Below, piece after piece: positions 1 through 11,769 of a stretch of DNA of 64,000 nt (the stretch's first letter is position 1; every line of letters starts with the position of its first letter). The notes beneath the pieces were generated by a model that saw nothing but the letters and a program-made list of their open reading frames with translations, was not told the DNA's origin and did not search any database. The DNA comes from Breviolum minutum Mf 1.05b.01 (Eukaryota > Sar > Dinophyceae > Suessiales > Symbiodiniaceae), in assembly GCA_000507305.1 (NCBI GenBank), contig DF240454.1, forward strand, positions 180,681 to 244,680, given 5' to 3'. Both the position numbers and the translations under genes were made by a program.

Positions 1-1632
1 TGGACGATGCAGAGGCTCCTTTGGGATGTGTTGGGATGCATGAAGGAAAGATCTGCCCACCGAAAACTGACATTTTTAATCTGAAAATTACTGCATTTGA
101 AAAGGAAACTCATTTTTCTAGATCTCCATTTTTGGGTCGTATGACCTATGTTAGTTTTCAGGGGTGTAAATTGATAGTAGCTAGAATTTTGAATTCCACT
201 ATTTTCAGACGTTCGATGATTTTCATGCATCCGAGATGGTACAGGATTTCTTCTCAGATACAGTATTTGTTTAATGCTGTTGACTGAAATCCCGGCAGCC
301 ATGCGACTACAATTCAACAGGGGTTAATCTATCGCATGGCCCAGTGTTCAAATTGGTCCTGAAAAAGTGAAGTCTTGGGATGCACTCATTTGCCGTAGTG
401 AGACACCATTCTTTCGTGCATGTTTTGTACTGATGGCCAAAATCCGGCGAAGCAGTTTTCAGTAGGTGACGTCCAGCGAATTGCGAGGGTTTGAAACAAT
501 TCCAACTGGGCTGATCGGATTGTGTCTGTCAACAGGATCACACATCCTTACCCTGACAAAAGGAAAGTGGTGAGTCGAACCTTGGTTGTAACCTACCGGT
601 GCCTATGATCAACTTGCCCTTCAAAAAAGCATGCTTTCCCAGCAATCATTATGACCATACGGGCCGGAATCACACTAAGAAAAGATGAGATCCAGCTTCA
701 ATCCACCTGGATGTGTAGGCACTCATCAATAAAGAACGGTAGACACTAGTGATCCACATATGGGCTTTGAAAAGGCTTGGAACCTATATTCAATGGGGAG
801 GACTTGGGGATTCAAGATTCTTACAATAGATGTACTAGTAGATTGAGTATATGAGTGATACCGGATGATACCGGAACCTTTTGCCAATTCCAAACGTCAA
901 ACATCCCCTGGACGACTACATCACGAATTGACCGTCTCCCGCTTAAAGGCTGGATTTTTTACCAGAAATTTTAGGAGCTGCAATCACGTATGGGTAAGAA
1001 CGCCAAAGACCAGCAACTTATGTAGTGGCAATACTTCTCGACTCCCATCCGCCACTGTTTCGCCATCCTAAGGATTTCTGTGCCCAAGCCCAAGCCGTAT
1101 AGCAAAACACATGCTTTGTCATTTGTGGCGGCGGTAGTCAACATTAAAGATGAACAAGTGAATATGCCGTGAGTCCACACTTCCAATTTGACTAGATGAC
1201 ATGCCAGACACTAGGAATAGACTCAATAATCTCAATAAGTTCGCATTACATGTGAGTTTTGGTACTTGAAAATTTGATATGATTGTACTGTGTCAATTTG
1301 CCCACCATTATTTGAGCAGTGATGAGCAGTGTGAAGGTTTGCATGGATTGTTTGTTAGCATTGTACCTACTACTTGTATACCTCCAATAAGCAGGCTTTT
1401 TCCTACTACTCAGCCCCTTCTCATTCACACCAGAGATGAGCGGAAGCTTACCAAGGTGGCCTCACCTACCAGGAATCCCCTGCAAAGTGCTCTTAAACAT
1501 ACAGGTTTGTATCATCAATTTATATCAATTACAATTCAATTACTGTAAATACCATGCATGAAAAACAAAAGAAATACCGAGATTTCAATGGTGTCAAAGT
1601 TGTGGATTTCAATGAACTGAGTCAGCAAGCAG
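1..1632. other. Non-coding or unresolved stretch
   Basis: AT-rich sequence with only short open frames on either strand and no exon island flanked by convincing splice signals. Bases 60-140 loosely resemble dispersed family A in reverse orientation. Probably intergenic or intronic. Confidence 0.4.
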
Positions 1633-1695
1633 GCCTTAATCCCGGCAAACACCGACCCTGTCTTTGGGTGGATCGCCATGGCACGGCCACGTGAT
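1633..1695 (+). CDS. Candidate internal exon, unknown protein
   Basis: Open in one frame from an AG|G acceptor (GCAAGCAG|GCC) and reading ALIPANTDPVFGWIAMARPR, then followed by a textbook GTAAGC donor. GC is clearly higher than in the flanks and third positions are mostly G or C. The frame also stays open past the donor to about 1730, so the 3' edge could lie further on. No family was recognised; single-exon evidence only. Confidence 0.33.
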
Positions 1696-2009
1696 GTAAG
1701 CAATGCCTATCGTGCTGCCGCTCGGTGGAGATTTTCCAAACCTTGTGGAAGCCTTTTGCCTTAGACTCCTACAAGAAGTTCTTTTTGTTGAGTTTATAGG
1801 ATTTGTATATTGTAACCCACTTGAAATGCTTGACTTTAGATATGTTTAGCTTCAAAGGCTCAAAAGACCTCTTATTTGTTCAAAAAAATTGGTGTTGGGA
1901 AACCACTAGCAGCCAGCAATCGAACATCGACAATCAAGAGTGGTTTTATCCACTTGCTTTATCTTGCTCTGCTATGATTACCACATGAATATCAAGATGT
2001 TTTTGTGAG

Positions 2010-2100
2010 GCGCTTCCGTGAGCCGCTGGGAATCTCGTTTTCGCAACTGTACTCCCTGTACTTGGTTGACCACTTTCGACCATATAACTATACCCTCAAC
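2010..2100 (+). CDS. Candidate exon, unknown protein
   Basis: Reads RFREPLGISFSQLYSLYLVD and on to NYTLNK in one frame after GTGAG|G; the frame meets TAG at 2128. Its composition (aromatic, hydrophobic and charged residues alternating) is protein-like and differs from the AT-rich flanks. The downstream edge is not clear because no strong donor is visible. It may share a gene with the exon at 1633. Function unknown. Confidence 0.33.
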
Positions 2101-2887
2101 AAGCATATCAATATAAAAATGGAGCGTTAGAAGATGTATGTGCTATTGAACATCGACACGTTCCATGTCCATTTTAGTTTACCAGAGGGTTGCGTTTATT
2201 CTTTTTTACTCATTCGCTCGCTGAAACTTGCTGCAGTACCCTCTGGGATGATTTCCTTAGAACAGGAATGTGCACACCACTAATATGACACAGGGCCCCT
2301 AGTGCCTCGTCTACTGTTTCATTACTACGACAGGGGTTACATGTCAACCAGACAATGAGTCTCAATGTGTCAATTGTGAAGAGTGAACTCATCTTACTTC
2401 AATTTGACCAAATTTTCATGACTCATCCATAGTCATCACGAATAACTCAGGTATTCAGGTCAGGTCTGAGCAATACCAACCTGGTTGCTGCCTAGGTCTA
2501 CTTAGCTTCACCGTTGAAATTTTGTACCACTCTTCATGCCTTCACCCGTGTCACCTGTCATGGCAGGATGGGAGGGTCTCTTTTTCGTTGAGGGAATGGG
2601 ATATCCTGAGATATAGCTGCTTAATATAATGAATGTATGTTGCATGTTCATGTTGCACATGTTACCTCTGAGTAGTTTGATGTATTTTGCCATACATCGA
2701 CACTCATCATAAACCTGTGTCGTTTACTCATCATAAAGGAATTGTGATGTTCGTGTCCTATTTTTTTTTGAGTGCTTGTTCCAATTCAAAACGACATCCT
2801 TGGCCTTTGATAGCTGCAACTTGTTTACTGTTTGGGAGTTCAAGATGGGATTACAAGAGCAGGCCAGTTGATTTGATGGTGAAACTT

Positions 2888-3012
2888 TACAAGATGGGCC
2901 CTCAGTTGAACATGGAGTTATAACCCCTATCGATGTCCTCAGAAATGGGGAACTGGGGTTATAACCTAAACCTACCTAAACCTACCTAAACCTAGTAGGG
3001 GCCCATCTCGTA
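2888..3012. mobile_element. MITE-like inverted-repeat element, copy 1 (family C)
   Basis: Starts TACAAGATGGGCCC and ends GGGCCCATCTCGTA, an inverted repeat with one mismatch. The inside carries GTTATAACC palindromic blocks and a short array of CCTAAACCTA units. Related copies lie at 9020 and 13088. No coding capacity, so a non-autonomous DNA element is the best reading. Target-site duplications were not evident. Confidence 0.65.
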
Positions 3013-4168
3013 TGGACTAAACATTGCTACAGACTAGGTCTGCCTTTGGACTCTGAGGGCCCAGGTCTTGAATCAATGCAGGTCTGTATAATTAGGTACA
3101 GGATTTCCGAACAAGGAATGCCAAGAGTGGAGGTGAAACCGTGAATAGCCTCGGAATGACATGATGTTTCCGTAGATATCTTTTTTAACTTCAATGACTT
3201 TGGCATTTCGGGCATGTTCCGAATCAGCGTTTCGAGACTATCAAGTTGCTAGGTTGAGTACGAGCACTCTCAATGATGTCCTCATTGCATTTACCTCCTG
3301 GGTCAAAGTACATGCTACGTGCATGTAACATTCCAAGGTATGGAAATTCGGCTCACCTCATTGAAACTGAGATTTTGTTGAGCCTATATACTGTTCATCC
3401 TAGGTTGGAACATGGTTGAACGGTGTGCCAACACAAAAAGAAGTAGCAACTGCAAAAAGACATGGCTAACGAGGTGGTGGTCATGGTCAAGTGAAACATC
3501 AACCATCAAACAAGCATTGTCAAATTATAGGTCAATTGCTAGTGAGCTCTTTCGTGGTTCAGCTACCTATCCTAAGAATTTTCGGTGAAATAACAACGTT
3601 TCGGTTTTGCTTTAAGAAATTTTGCATGGAACAAGTCAGAAACAGTAACCGTAGTGAAACCAGACACCTTAGCTCGACAAACAACAATACCGCCAAAAGA
3701 GCAAAAGGTTGAGCGAATGTGAACAATGTATCGACCCAGGATAGCAAAACTTAACCAGAAAACCTAAGGATGTGTTCCCTTCGCACCACACGAGGTAAGC
3801 ATGAGATTCTAAGTTTCAGTTAACATGAACCTCATGTCAACAGCAAAACAAGATTAGTAATCTTTTTCTTCTCAGTTAAGCATGAAATTCTACGATCATG
3901 ATTCATTGACAGATAATTTTTAGTGATCCCCTTAACCTTACCTTAAGTTTACCATACATCACCTATTGCACCAGTCGGTTTACGGATGGCTGAACTGGCT
4001 TGATGTCTTGCTGTGTTTCAAGGTGGTGCCCAAATATTACATCAATCCATGGGAAACTTGGCGATGTTTCAACTTTTTCGGGGTTCAAGGCTTTTGGTTC
4101 CAACCAAAAATTCATGTCAGAGTTAACATCCATTGATGTTCGTTCCTGTACAAAGAAGATGTCAGGAA

Positions 4169-4169
4169 G

Positions 4170-4234
<65 letters not shown>
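4169..4234. repeat. TTG/TGT trinucleotide microsatellite
   Basis: About 21 uninterrupted TGT units, then TTTTGTTG. An overlapping frame would read poly-Cys, which is an artefact of the repeat. Confidence 0.9.
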
Positions 4235-4235
<1 letters not shown>

Positions 4236-5250
4236 TGTTGAATTTAAGGATCATAAACCACTACACACCTCAAGCTAAAAGGTACTGTGTCAGATTTTGT
4301 CCTGCTTTTTAGGGGGTAGGTGGTTTGGGCCATGATTTTTTTTGTGGACCAAAAATCAGCTTCTCGTAATCAGCAACGTTGCTGACTGATCAGCATCAGG
4401 AGAAAGATCCTTGGGCATGGCAACACCATAAATTTCGTCGCAGTCGTGAACGAAAGCGTGGTCAATTTGGTGCATGGCACCTAAGCGAAATTGTGCTGTT
4501 CCGTTTTTGCCATGTTGGGTTTGGGGAACAGGAGTACCAAATGGGAAAGCACATGTGAATGGTCAATTTTGACACAGACACATGTATGAAAAAAATGTTC
4601 ATATGTTTGAAGACGTTGTGAGACATGAGTTTTTTCATGTGTGTGGTGAAGGATGATTTGGACTTGGAGGGAGGAATCTCCAGGCTGAACCTTTGGCTGA
4701 TACATGCAAAATCAAATATATTATAGACGGTGAAACAATTTCCTTGGACTTATGATGTTTGTATGACATCATGAGTTCCTTGTAGTTTTTTCCATGATGT
4801 TTGTATACAAAAATCGAAGGCTTTCGTTTTGGAATCATGTTGTTATTGGGGGTGCTACCAACATCTCCAACTAAAGAACAACTTTAACACTAAAAAACAA
4901 CTCATCCTGTGTGCGGTTTCCTTTTTGAGGGCTGGAAGAGGACAGGTTTGCGGAAGTCAACAAGTTGAAACAAAATCCATCGAACGACACGGCAACAAAA
5001 GGGGTTTCCAGCGCCCGACATTCGAAACGTCCTTCAGGGGTGGGAAGTTGTCATGAGTGGCACCTTTTTGATTCTGACCCGACTTTGTGATTACTCGATT
5101 TCACTGTATTTCCCTTGTCTTTGGATATTTGTTTTTTGAGGAAATTTCTAAAACATGTGTACCTTAAAAGAATCCTGTTGAAAAAAATCAAAAGTGTTAC
5201 AAAAACAAAATGGTCCCCACAAAAAATCTTCTCTTCAAGCTGCCCTTCAG

Positions 5251-5416
5251 GTTCTACGTGCAGGGCGCTGCTTCCGGCCTCTCCGCCGGCAGCGCGGCCG
5301 GCGGACGCAGCGCTGTACCGGCTGGGAGCATACCGACTGAGTGGCCAGAGCCCGGATTGCTCGGCATTCGAGCCTTGGTGGATGTGGCACAAAAGGCACA
5401 AGTGGAACGCTTGGAG
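5251..5416 (+). CDS. Acyl-CoA-binding-protein (ACBP)-like exon
   Basis: GC-rich island entered by a pyrimidine-rich acceptor (CTGCCCTTCAG|G). One frame reads ALYRLGAYRLSGQSP and then FEPWWMWHKRHKWNAWR. This follows the ACBP core, in which a Leu-Tyr-x-Leu helix with a Gly after the K-Q-A-T position is followed by a Pro/aromatic stretch and K-W-[DN]-A-W. ACBPs bind long-chain acyl-CoA esters in the cytosol and carry them between lipid pathways. The usual Tyr-Lys-Gln acyl-CoA contact reads Ala-Tyr-Arg here, so the substrate pocket may differ. The exon ends at TGGAG|GACC, a GA donor. The N-terminal helix and the helix after KWNAW must lie in other exons that I did not find. Assignment by motif reading only. 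Confidence 0.55.
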
Positions 5417-5581
5417 GACCGGGTGGAAACACCACGTGGTCTGTGGATTGCTTGCGGGCGAATGGGAAGAGATGGAGAGTATAGAGTGGTTCTTGATATC
5501 TTTTTGTTTTTGTGTTTTCCCAGAAAGAGGATTTTTGAAAAGTAGCATACAGTATATTTGCTCAATGAGACCGACCTCTGC

Positions 5582-5684
5582 GTGGTGGTTTCGATTTTAG
5601 TTATTATTGTGATTTTTGCCTCATAATTTGGGAATGGTCCACTTTGACTAAGATTTTTCAAGCTGGGTTCAAACTACCAACTAG
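5582..5684. mobile_element. Dispersed inverted-repeat element, copy 1 (family B)
   Basis: Begins GTGGTGGTTTCGA and ends GGGTTCAAACTACCAAC, with the internal signature GGGAATGGTCCACTTTGACTA. Related copies are at 19972, 51736 and 59876. Confidence 0.55.
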
Positions 5685-6732
5685 AACGCGAGGGATTTGA
5701 GTCTGGAATTGATCTTGTTACCCAAGTCGAGTCATTTTGCTTTGCTAAACTACCACCCAACGACGACTATTGAGGTCGGCAATGAATCAACCGGCTGTAG
5801 CTACTGCACTTGGTAAATAGTTTCTGTAGAAATTCACAGGTGTCTATGTTTAAATTCCAAAGTAGCCACTACCAACTATTTGAATATATTTGAATGTGCC
5901 AAGACATTCCAGAGTGTTCAATAAAAAATTGTAAAGCATTCACACGGGAATCCTAGATCAGCCCAATGAGAGTTGAAAAGAAATGGTCATGAATGGGACT
6001 TTACCTCCCATATTGCGATGCAAGCCTGTGAAGCAAGAATGGGATGGCTCTAAAGGCATGGTATCAAGAGGTGTTACTCTAAGTCCCATACTCAGAGCAC
6101 TCTGATAAATGATGAGAGGGTACAAAGGGCGATTGTCTTGGTATTGTTTGTTCTTCCTTTGGGGTTTATCCATGATGATATTTTTAGCACCTTATACCTC
6201 AAGCTGAGGGTTCAGAACGTGTCCAACAACCTCAAGTGCGAGGAATATTATCCATATATTAGGAATATATGGAATAGAATCATTGTTTTTTTGGTGGTTT
6301 TGCCGTATGACATGTGTGTAATGTGATGACAGCAAGTCTGTGACTATTCATAATCAACCGTCAGCATCATTTGAACTTGCTCACCGTTTGTCCAGCACCA
6401 TGCAGGACTTCCATTTCTGGGAGCAGGTGGGAAAGGGTAGACCGCACAACGTGTGCAGATATGTGCGGAAGTTCCGACATTTCAGAACTTCAAGCAGGTC
6501 TAAAATTCAAATACTGTTTTGGTAGACGAGCTCTCTAAATGTTAGGACTCTTCTTTGCAGATGATTTGGCTTACACAGGTGAGCATGTTTCCTTTGCTGC
6601 AGGGGTCAAACAATGACAAGGTTTTCGCAAGAGTTTCACATGTTCATCATTGGGGCCATTTCTATGCAACCAGATCTTTGGTGGTTTGTGAACCTCACTG
6701 TATCTCTGATAAAGAAAGCGGAAACCTGCCAG
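5685..6732. other. Unresolved stretch
   Basis: AT-rich, with short frames only and no firm exon or repeat recognised. If the exons at 5251 and 6733 belong to one gene this would be intron. Confidence 0.35.
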
Positions 6733-6775
6733 GTGGCGGAGAGAACTGTGAAGCTGCGCGACGTTATGGATGTAG
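6733..6775 (+). CDS. Candidate mini-exon, unknown protein
   Basis: CTGCCAG|GTGGCG opens a phase-0 frame reading VAERTVKLRDVMDV, closed by GATGTAG|GTCTCT. Both splice sites fit the pattern used elsewhere in the window, and the peptide is amphipathic and charged. It lies 1.3 kb beyond the ACBP-like exon on the same strand, but no link can be shown. Confidence 0.4.
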
Positions 6776-8634
6776 GTCTCTTTGTGTTGACGTGTTTGGG
6801 ATGAGGGAAAAGCGGGGAGTTGTGGATCCCTAATTTCAAGGCATCACCATGTTGTTTTCATTTGCTTATACATCGATGTATATCTTAAACATATCTTAAA
6901 CATATTATGCCATGCGAAACTATGCCGGAACAGATAGTATAGAAAATTTGCTGTTTGCTCGAACCAGTTTCCTCTTGGAGATACTATGAGATACTTGAAC
7001 TCCATGATTTTTGCGCTACTCCACTATGTTGAATGTATGTTTTTAATATCCATACAGAACACGCACTTCAGTTCAATTACCATCCTTTGCACTGAGAGTC
7101 CCATGTCTTAAACACCACATTTGTTGCACTTAAAGTTGTAAAAAATTGGGGGGAAGCCTTCCAGGATGGTTCAAAAAGAACGGAGCATCATATACATCAC
7201 CTCCCGGGATGAAATGCAGATATATACACCCGAGAAATTTCACCACTGGACTTTTCAGCTTGAAGTTGGCTCAACATGTCAGAATCCTCGAGATGGAACA
7301 AACAAACAAAATTCTGTGGTTCCAAAACTGGTATCCGAATTTGAGCCAAAAACGATCACATATGTTGGTAAAGGTGTATTTGATATATCTAAAAGCGTGT
7401 GTTGGAACATAGCATATATATCATTGGTCATGCGTCAGATTTACAATATCAGCGCCAATTTTGGCACAAAAAGTGAGGTGACTTAGCGGTGATTCTAGAT
7501 GCCCTACTCACAGCCAACCATCGGCATCTTTCATTTCAAGATGGGACGATGGCAGCTGGAAATTTGTGAGGAGGTGATGTTCATGCAAATTTCTATGTCT
7601 CACTTACACCCGGAATATAGCAATAATTCAACATGAAGCTTTTGAAGATGTATTTTTATGCATTTCTTGAAAAAGCGAAATTCATGGAAATTCCATTGCT
7701 ACAACATGCTACATTGATGGTTTACTAGATGGTAACTCTAAGAGATCTAAGAGGGACGTTTTGTTTGAGGTGAGATTTTTTCTGTCATGTTTTCGAGGCC
7801 TAAGTCGGAGTTCGCGCTGTTGTTATTGTTGTATTGTTTCGTTGTTTTTTGTTTGGGGGGAAGGGGGCAGACAAGAAGTTTTGATTGATAGGCTAACTTA
7901 GGGTTTCGAAGACCTCAAGAATTGTTGGCTTTGGAGGATGTTGATACTTCCATGCGCGAACTGAGTGGTAACTGGTAGCTCATGATTTGCCACGGTTTAG
8001 GCAAGAGATGAGACGGATACACATGTGTTTTTCCTTAGGTCGATCAGAAGCCAGGAACCAACTGATGCCTGGTAGTAGTTGGAAGTGCACCATGTAGAGG
8101 ACTTGGGGTATCTGAAATCCCATGATGAATCATGATAGGGAGTAATTTTGGAACCATCAGCAGGTTTCCAACATATCAGGATGGCTTGCTGAGACTTTCC
8201 TTTTCTTCGAATCAACCCATGGCGGGGCTTAGATTTTGGTTGGGGCTGCACAGTCAGTAGATCCCATTCATTCCTAATATTAATATAGAGATTCAGATCG
8301 TAAGGGACGTGTGTTGGACTGACAGTACATCGCCTCATCAGTGCATCTTGGAAGTTTTGCTTGCCGGACGTTGTCAGTTGCTAACTTGTTGGACTTGGAC
8401 GTGCCACGTCCAGCATTTGTAAGTATAGTTTGGAGCACCTGTTTTGTCTGTTTGTCTCCAGTGTGTGGATGTATAAAAATTGTGCGTGTGTGTTTATGGT
8501 CAGGCTAATCCACCATCAAATTTTCCATGTTTGCAATAATATGAGGCCTTTCTTTCTGGCACACTGTTGATGCAAGGAATCCAGCTAACCACCTGCGAGG
8601 TATAAAACCATTTGAATAGTGGGATATTTACCGT

Positions 8635-8663
8635 ATCAACTGGTGCAGGATTTTTTCCATCAA
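8635..8663 (+). repeat. Dispersed motif D, copy 1
   Basis: TATCAACTGGTGCAGGATTT followed by TTTCCATCAA. Near-identical stretches recur at 18378 and 42077. It is too short to classify. Confidence 0.5.
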
Positions 8664-9019
8664 AACAATACCACCTTCAGAAGATCACTGAAAAACATGT
8701 ACTGTATCAGCTGACTCATCAGGCACACACATTTGATGAAGACCCTGTCAAGAGATGCTTGGTCAATGTCAGGGATTTGAGTTGTGTCAGGTCATAGGAA
8801 ATCAAAAGAATGATTTTATATTATAGTCGTTGTATGATTAGTGATGATTAAGCCCATTTTGATTTTCTTTGTTTTGACTTGAAGAAGCCTGGTGATGAGA
8901 AACGATGTTTTTTGAATATGTAGATTTTGAATATCGTACATTCCATTGTCCGAGCTGCTCGCGCAATGCATCACTAGTTGGCTAGTTGGCTCGCAACTGT
9001 GGCAGTTGTGATCATCAGT

Positions 9020-9118
9020 TACAAGATGGGCCCGTACTAGTTTTAAATGGAGTTAAAACTGGGTTTATAACCCCTAATTTGGAGTTATAACCCTGCTTGT
9101 AACTGGTAGGGGCCCATG
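9020..9118. mobile_element. MITE-like inverted-repeat element, copy 2 (family C)
   Basis: TACAAGATGGGCCC at the left and GGTAGGGGCCCAT at the right, with GGAGTTATAACCC inside. The right terminal repeat is truncated after GGGCCCAT. Same family as 2888 and 13088. Confidence 0.65.
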
Positions 9119-9680
9119 GAGGCTTCACCTCCCTTAAGCGAGCTGTTAGTTTTACAGTGAACATAGGCAATTCACCTATTGGTGCGAGGCAGTTAAGTTT
9201 GCTATCATTCATGGATTTGATGCAGCGTCCGACCAACCAGTTGATCTAGCAAACATCCCTACTCATACTCGTATGATTTATTTCACCAGCAGTTGAATCA
9301 TCAGGACTGTTGCAGGATGGTGTCCACCGTATCATGTTATTTGGATTGGCAATTCATCCTTCAACGCTCTGACATGATCAATATCCCATGACTTTCCAGA
9401 CTTTTTGACTGTTCTATGGTTTGCCGAACTGTCCATCAACAGTGAACTTGAAGCTGAACCTCAACATTCCTTCAGTGCTAGATGATAAATCAAGATGATC
9501 GAGATGCATTTAGATATCATATGATGTGATAAAGCAGTGTTATGTCTCAGCTCCGCCTCTATGGGACGGCATGTTTTGCCAGATGAATACATACAACTAA
9601 CGTGAATTTGCACTATATCAAGATAAACTCAAACCTTGACATATCATCACTTGGTTGCTCAATGGAACGTCGATTTTGAG

Positions 9681-9770
9681 GAATTGATCGATGATGCAGA
9701 CAAGCTTTCACTAGTGGAAGCGGCTGTAATCCTGAATGCCTTTGCTCATTTTAATTGCTCCTTGACTGCA
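9681..9770 (+). CDS. Candidate helical-repeat exon
   Basis: Open frame reading ELIDDADKLSLVEAAVILNA and then FAHFNCS. The pattern of small and hydrophobic residues around an invariant-looking Asn-Ala-Phe-Ala is typical of FASTK/OPR/RAP-family helical repeats, which in algae and apicomplexans bind organellar RNA. The start follows GATTTTGAG|GAA; the right edge is not marked by a clear donor. It may be an upstream exon of the chain at 10569-12576. The family suggestion is inference. Confidence 0.4.
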
Positions 9771-9992
9771 GCCGATTTGACAACGTCCTTTTTTGGTGAT
9801 GACAGACTATGCTCATTGTCTTTCGCTACTGATATTGGCGTGCTTTCATGTATGTTCAAAAACCAGTTGTAGGATATTGTTGCACGAGTGCACTCCCCAA
9901 AACTAAGATGCAACAGGCAATGATTGAACCCCAAATATTCAGATACTTTGTTTGGAAATCATCATTTTCACGTTCCAGGTTTGTTTTTTGGA

Positions 9993-10139
9993 TAAAGGGA
10001 GAGAAAGAAAGAAAGAAAGAAGGAAGGAAGGAAGGAAGGAGGGAAGGAAGGAAAGATAGAAGGAAGGAAGGAAGGAAGGAAGGAAAGAAAGAAAGAAAGA
10101 AAGAAAGACAGAAGGAAAGAGAGAGAGAGAGAAAGAGAG
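9993..10139. repeat. Polypurine GGAA/GAAA tract
   Basis: Nearly 150 bases of A and G on the + strand, first GAAA, then GGAA, then GAAA and GA units. Both strands show long frames of Lys/Glu/Arg or Ser/Phe/Leu, which are artefacts. Confidence 0.9.
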
Positions 10140-10568
10140 TCATAGATCCTTACCATCCCTAAGTGGAATTTTACATGTCCACTAGAGAAGTGCTTGGCTT
10201 CTTCACAGGGGACTTGCCAGGTTTGCCATTGTTTCAATTGGGCCAGATACCTTATGGGAATAGAATACAGCCATGAAACATCGGCAATTTTTATTATATT
10301 GTCCATGAAAGATGGGTGGCTCTACTTGCTGGCCCTCAACATGTTTTATGACATGTATTGTGTTTCCAATTTGATTGGCGCATGTTTTTTTTACCTGGGT
10401 CGTTTAACCACCAGTAAACTCACCCACTCATTCCCAAACAAGCATTTTTCAAACAAAGACGTGCCATGATCTAGATTCCAGTTAGCATCAGGTGTTAGCT
10501 GGTTTCCGATTAATTTCATAAATTTCCGGATGTTTCTTGCCGCCCTCGACTCGCCATCTCTTGTCCAG

Positions 10569-10659
10569 GTGAAAGTCGCGGTTTGTTGGACGCCTTCGCA
10601 CAGCACATCACGCGGTTGCTGACGGGGCAGCGATATACGGTGATAGATGACCCTGAAAG
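10569..10659 (+). CDS. Internal exon of helix-rich protein
   Basis: TCTTGTCCAG|GTGAAAGT opens a frame reading GESRGLLDAFAQHITRLL and then TGQRYTVIDDPE. It ends in CTGAAAG|GCGGGG, a GC donor. The last two bases (AG) need one more, which the exon at 10989 supplies to give Arg. This two-plus-one fit across a GC-AG intron of 329 bases is good evidence that both are real. The Leu-Ala-rich amphipathic pattern suits an alpha-helical repeat protein. Function unknown; a FASTK/OPR/RAP-type organellar RNA-binding protein is my guess. Confidence 0.65.
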
Positions 10660-10988
10660 GCGGGGAGCCATACGACCAGCTTCAACCGTCATGGGAGGTG
10701 ACATGACATGCGCTTGACTTCAACCCACAGACTTCGGACATAGTTTGAATGCACAATTTCTGAATCTCCGATACCAGATTGAAATGTGAAATGATACTGT
10801 TAAACAACGGGTGCATCAAAATCAATCTTTTTGAAACCGGCTCTGTAGAATACTCAGAAGTACATTTTAAGAAATTATGGCCACAAATTTCCCCAACAAA
10901 CAATGAAAATGGAAGCATAATAAAGCTTCTACCGCCAGAGTTTATTTTGTTTCACCACCGTATCCTTCACCATGTCACCATCTTCCAG

Positions 10989-11061
10989 GTATGGCTCAGC
11001 AGCCGCGGATCCACAAACCTTAGCAGTTTTATGTAAGGCATTTGCTACCTTGAAGTACCAG
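10989..11061 (+). CDS. Internal exon of helix-rich protein
   Basis: Follows CATCTTCCAG|G and completes the Arg codon begun at 10659, then reads YGSAAADPQTLAVLCKAFA and TLKYQ. A GC donor (TACCAG|GCACCG) would end it in phase 0, matching the exon at 12511. The same frame stays open to TGA at 11110 and still looks coding (LELEKGEDLNEVER). So this could instead be the last exon, with the protein ending there. The Ala-x-Leu-x-Lys-Ala-Phe-Ala pattern again suggests helical repeats. Confidence 0.62.
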
Positions 11062-11598
11062 GCACCGTTGGAGTTGGAAAAGGGGGAAGATCTCAATGAA
11101 GTGGAGAGATGAGACACCAAGGAGAAAGTGTCGCTTGAAAGCGGAAAAGGTAGAACACGTTAAGATATTGGTGTATAAGTTTATGAATATATTTTTATCG
11201 AAGTAGATTTTATAAGAATAATTCCTCCCGCTGTATTTAAATGGTTTGATGTAAACATGTGTATGAACACAGCCAATAATTACCCACAAAGCGAGAATAG
11301 CCTTTCGACTCCAAAGGGAAATCTTACCATTGTCGATGAGGATTTTATGCTTTTGAAGGTTCCAAACAGGGAAGTTTGGATACAACCGTATGTTTCAGCA
11401 CATGATTTCTCGCCAATCGTTGTGGTGACCGCAATATATTACGGAACCTGACTTGATTATAAACCAAGCTGAGAATAACTTGTGAAGTTTGATGAAAGTA
11501 TGTGATGTTAACTCTGTTGGAGACTTTCTTGTTTTTCCGGGTTGTTTGGGTTCATGAATATTGCCAGATGACTGCAATATTTGGGGCGGTTTTTTCAG

Positions 11599-11609
11599 TT
11601 GGCTCAAGG
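11599..11609 (+). other. Spliced-leader-like fragment
   Basis: TTGGCTCAAGG directly after a TTTTTTCAG acceptor-like tract. It matches the last ten bases of the dinoflagellate spliced leader. Too short to be more than suggestive. Confidence 0.2.
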
Positions 11610-11723
11610 TGATGAAATCTCAGGATCTCTCAATAGCTTTGGGGATTGGATTAGAGTGGCTTAACCTTGTGATGACCTTGTCATTGTAACATCTTGTACG
11701 TGATTGGCTACTGCACTTTACCT

Positions 11724-11769
11724 AAATATATATATATATATAATATATATATATAATATATTTATATAT
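11724..11769. repeat. TA-rich microsatellite
   Basis: Uninterrupted runs of TA with AATATA breaks. Confidence 0.85.

Larger units (their letters stand above)
2131..5250. other. Repeat-bearing stretch without firm exons
   Basis: Contains one copy of the inverted-repeat element (2888-3012) and a TTG microsatellite (4169-4234). A minus-strand frame at 2210-2392 (…ETVDEALGALCHISG) looks somewhat protein-like but lacks clear splice sites. Otherwise AT-rich; reads as intergenic or intronic. Confidence 0.4.
6776..9680. other. Mostly non-coding stretch
   Basis: Contains a motif-D copy (8635) and an inverted-repeat element (9020). The frames at 7166-7486 (+) and 7997-8338 (-) exceed 100 codons but have ordinary AT-rich composition and no matching splice sites; I treat both as chance. 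Confidence 0.35.

Noticed and set aside
4000..4278. Frame with a run of about 20 Cys residues
   Set aside because: Pure product of the TTG/TGT microsatellite.
9848..10306. Lys/Glu-rich and Ser/Phe-rich frames
   Set aside because: Direct translation of the polypurine tract on both strands.
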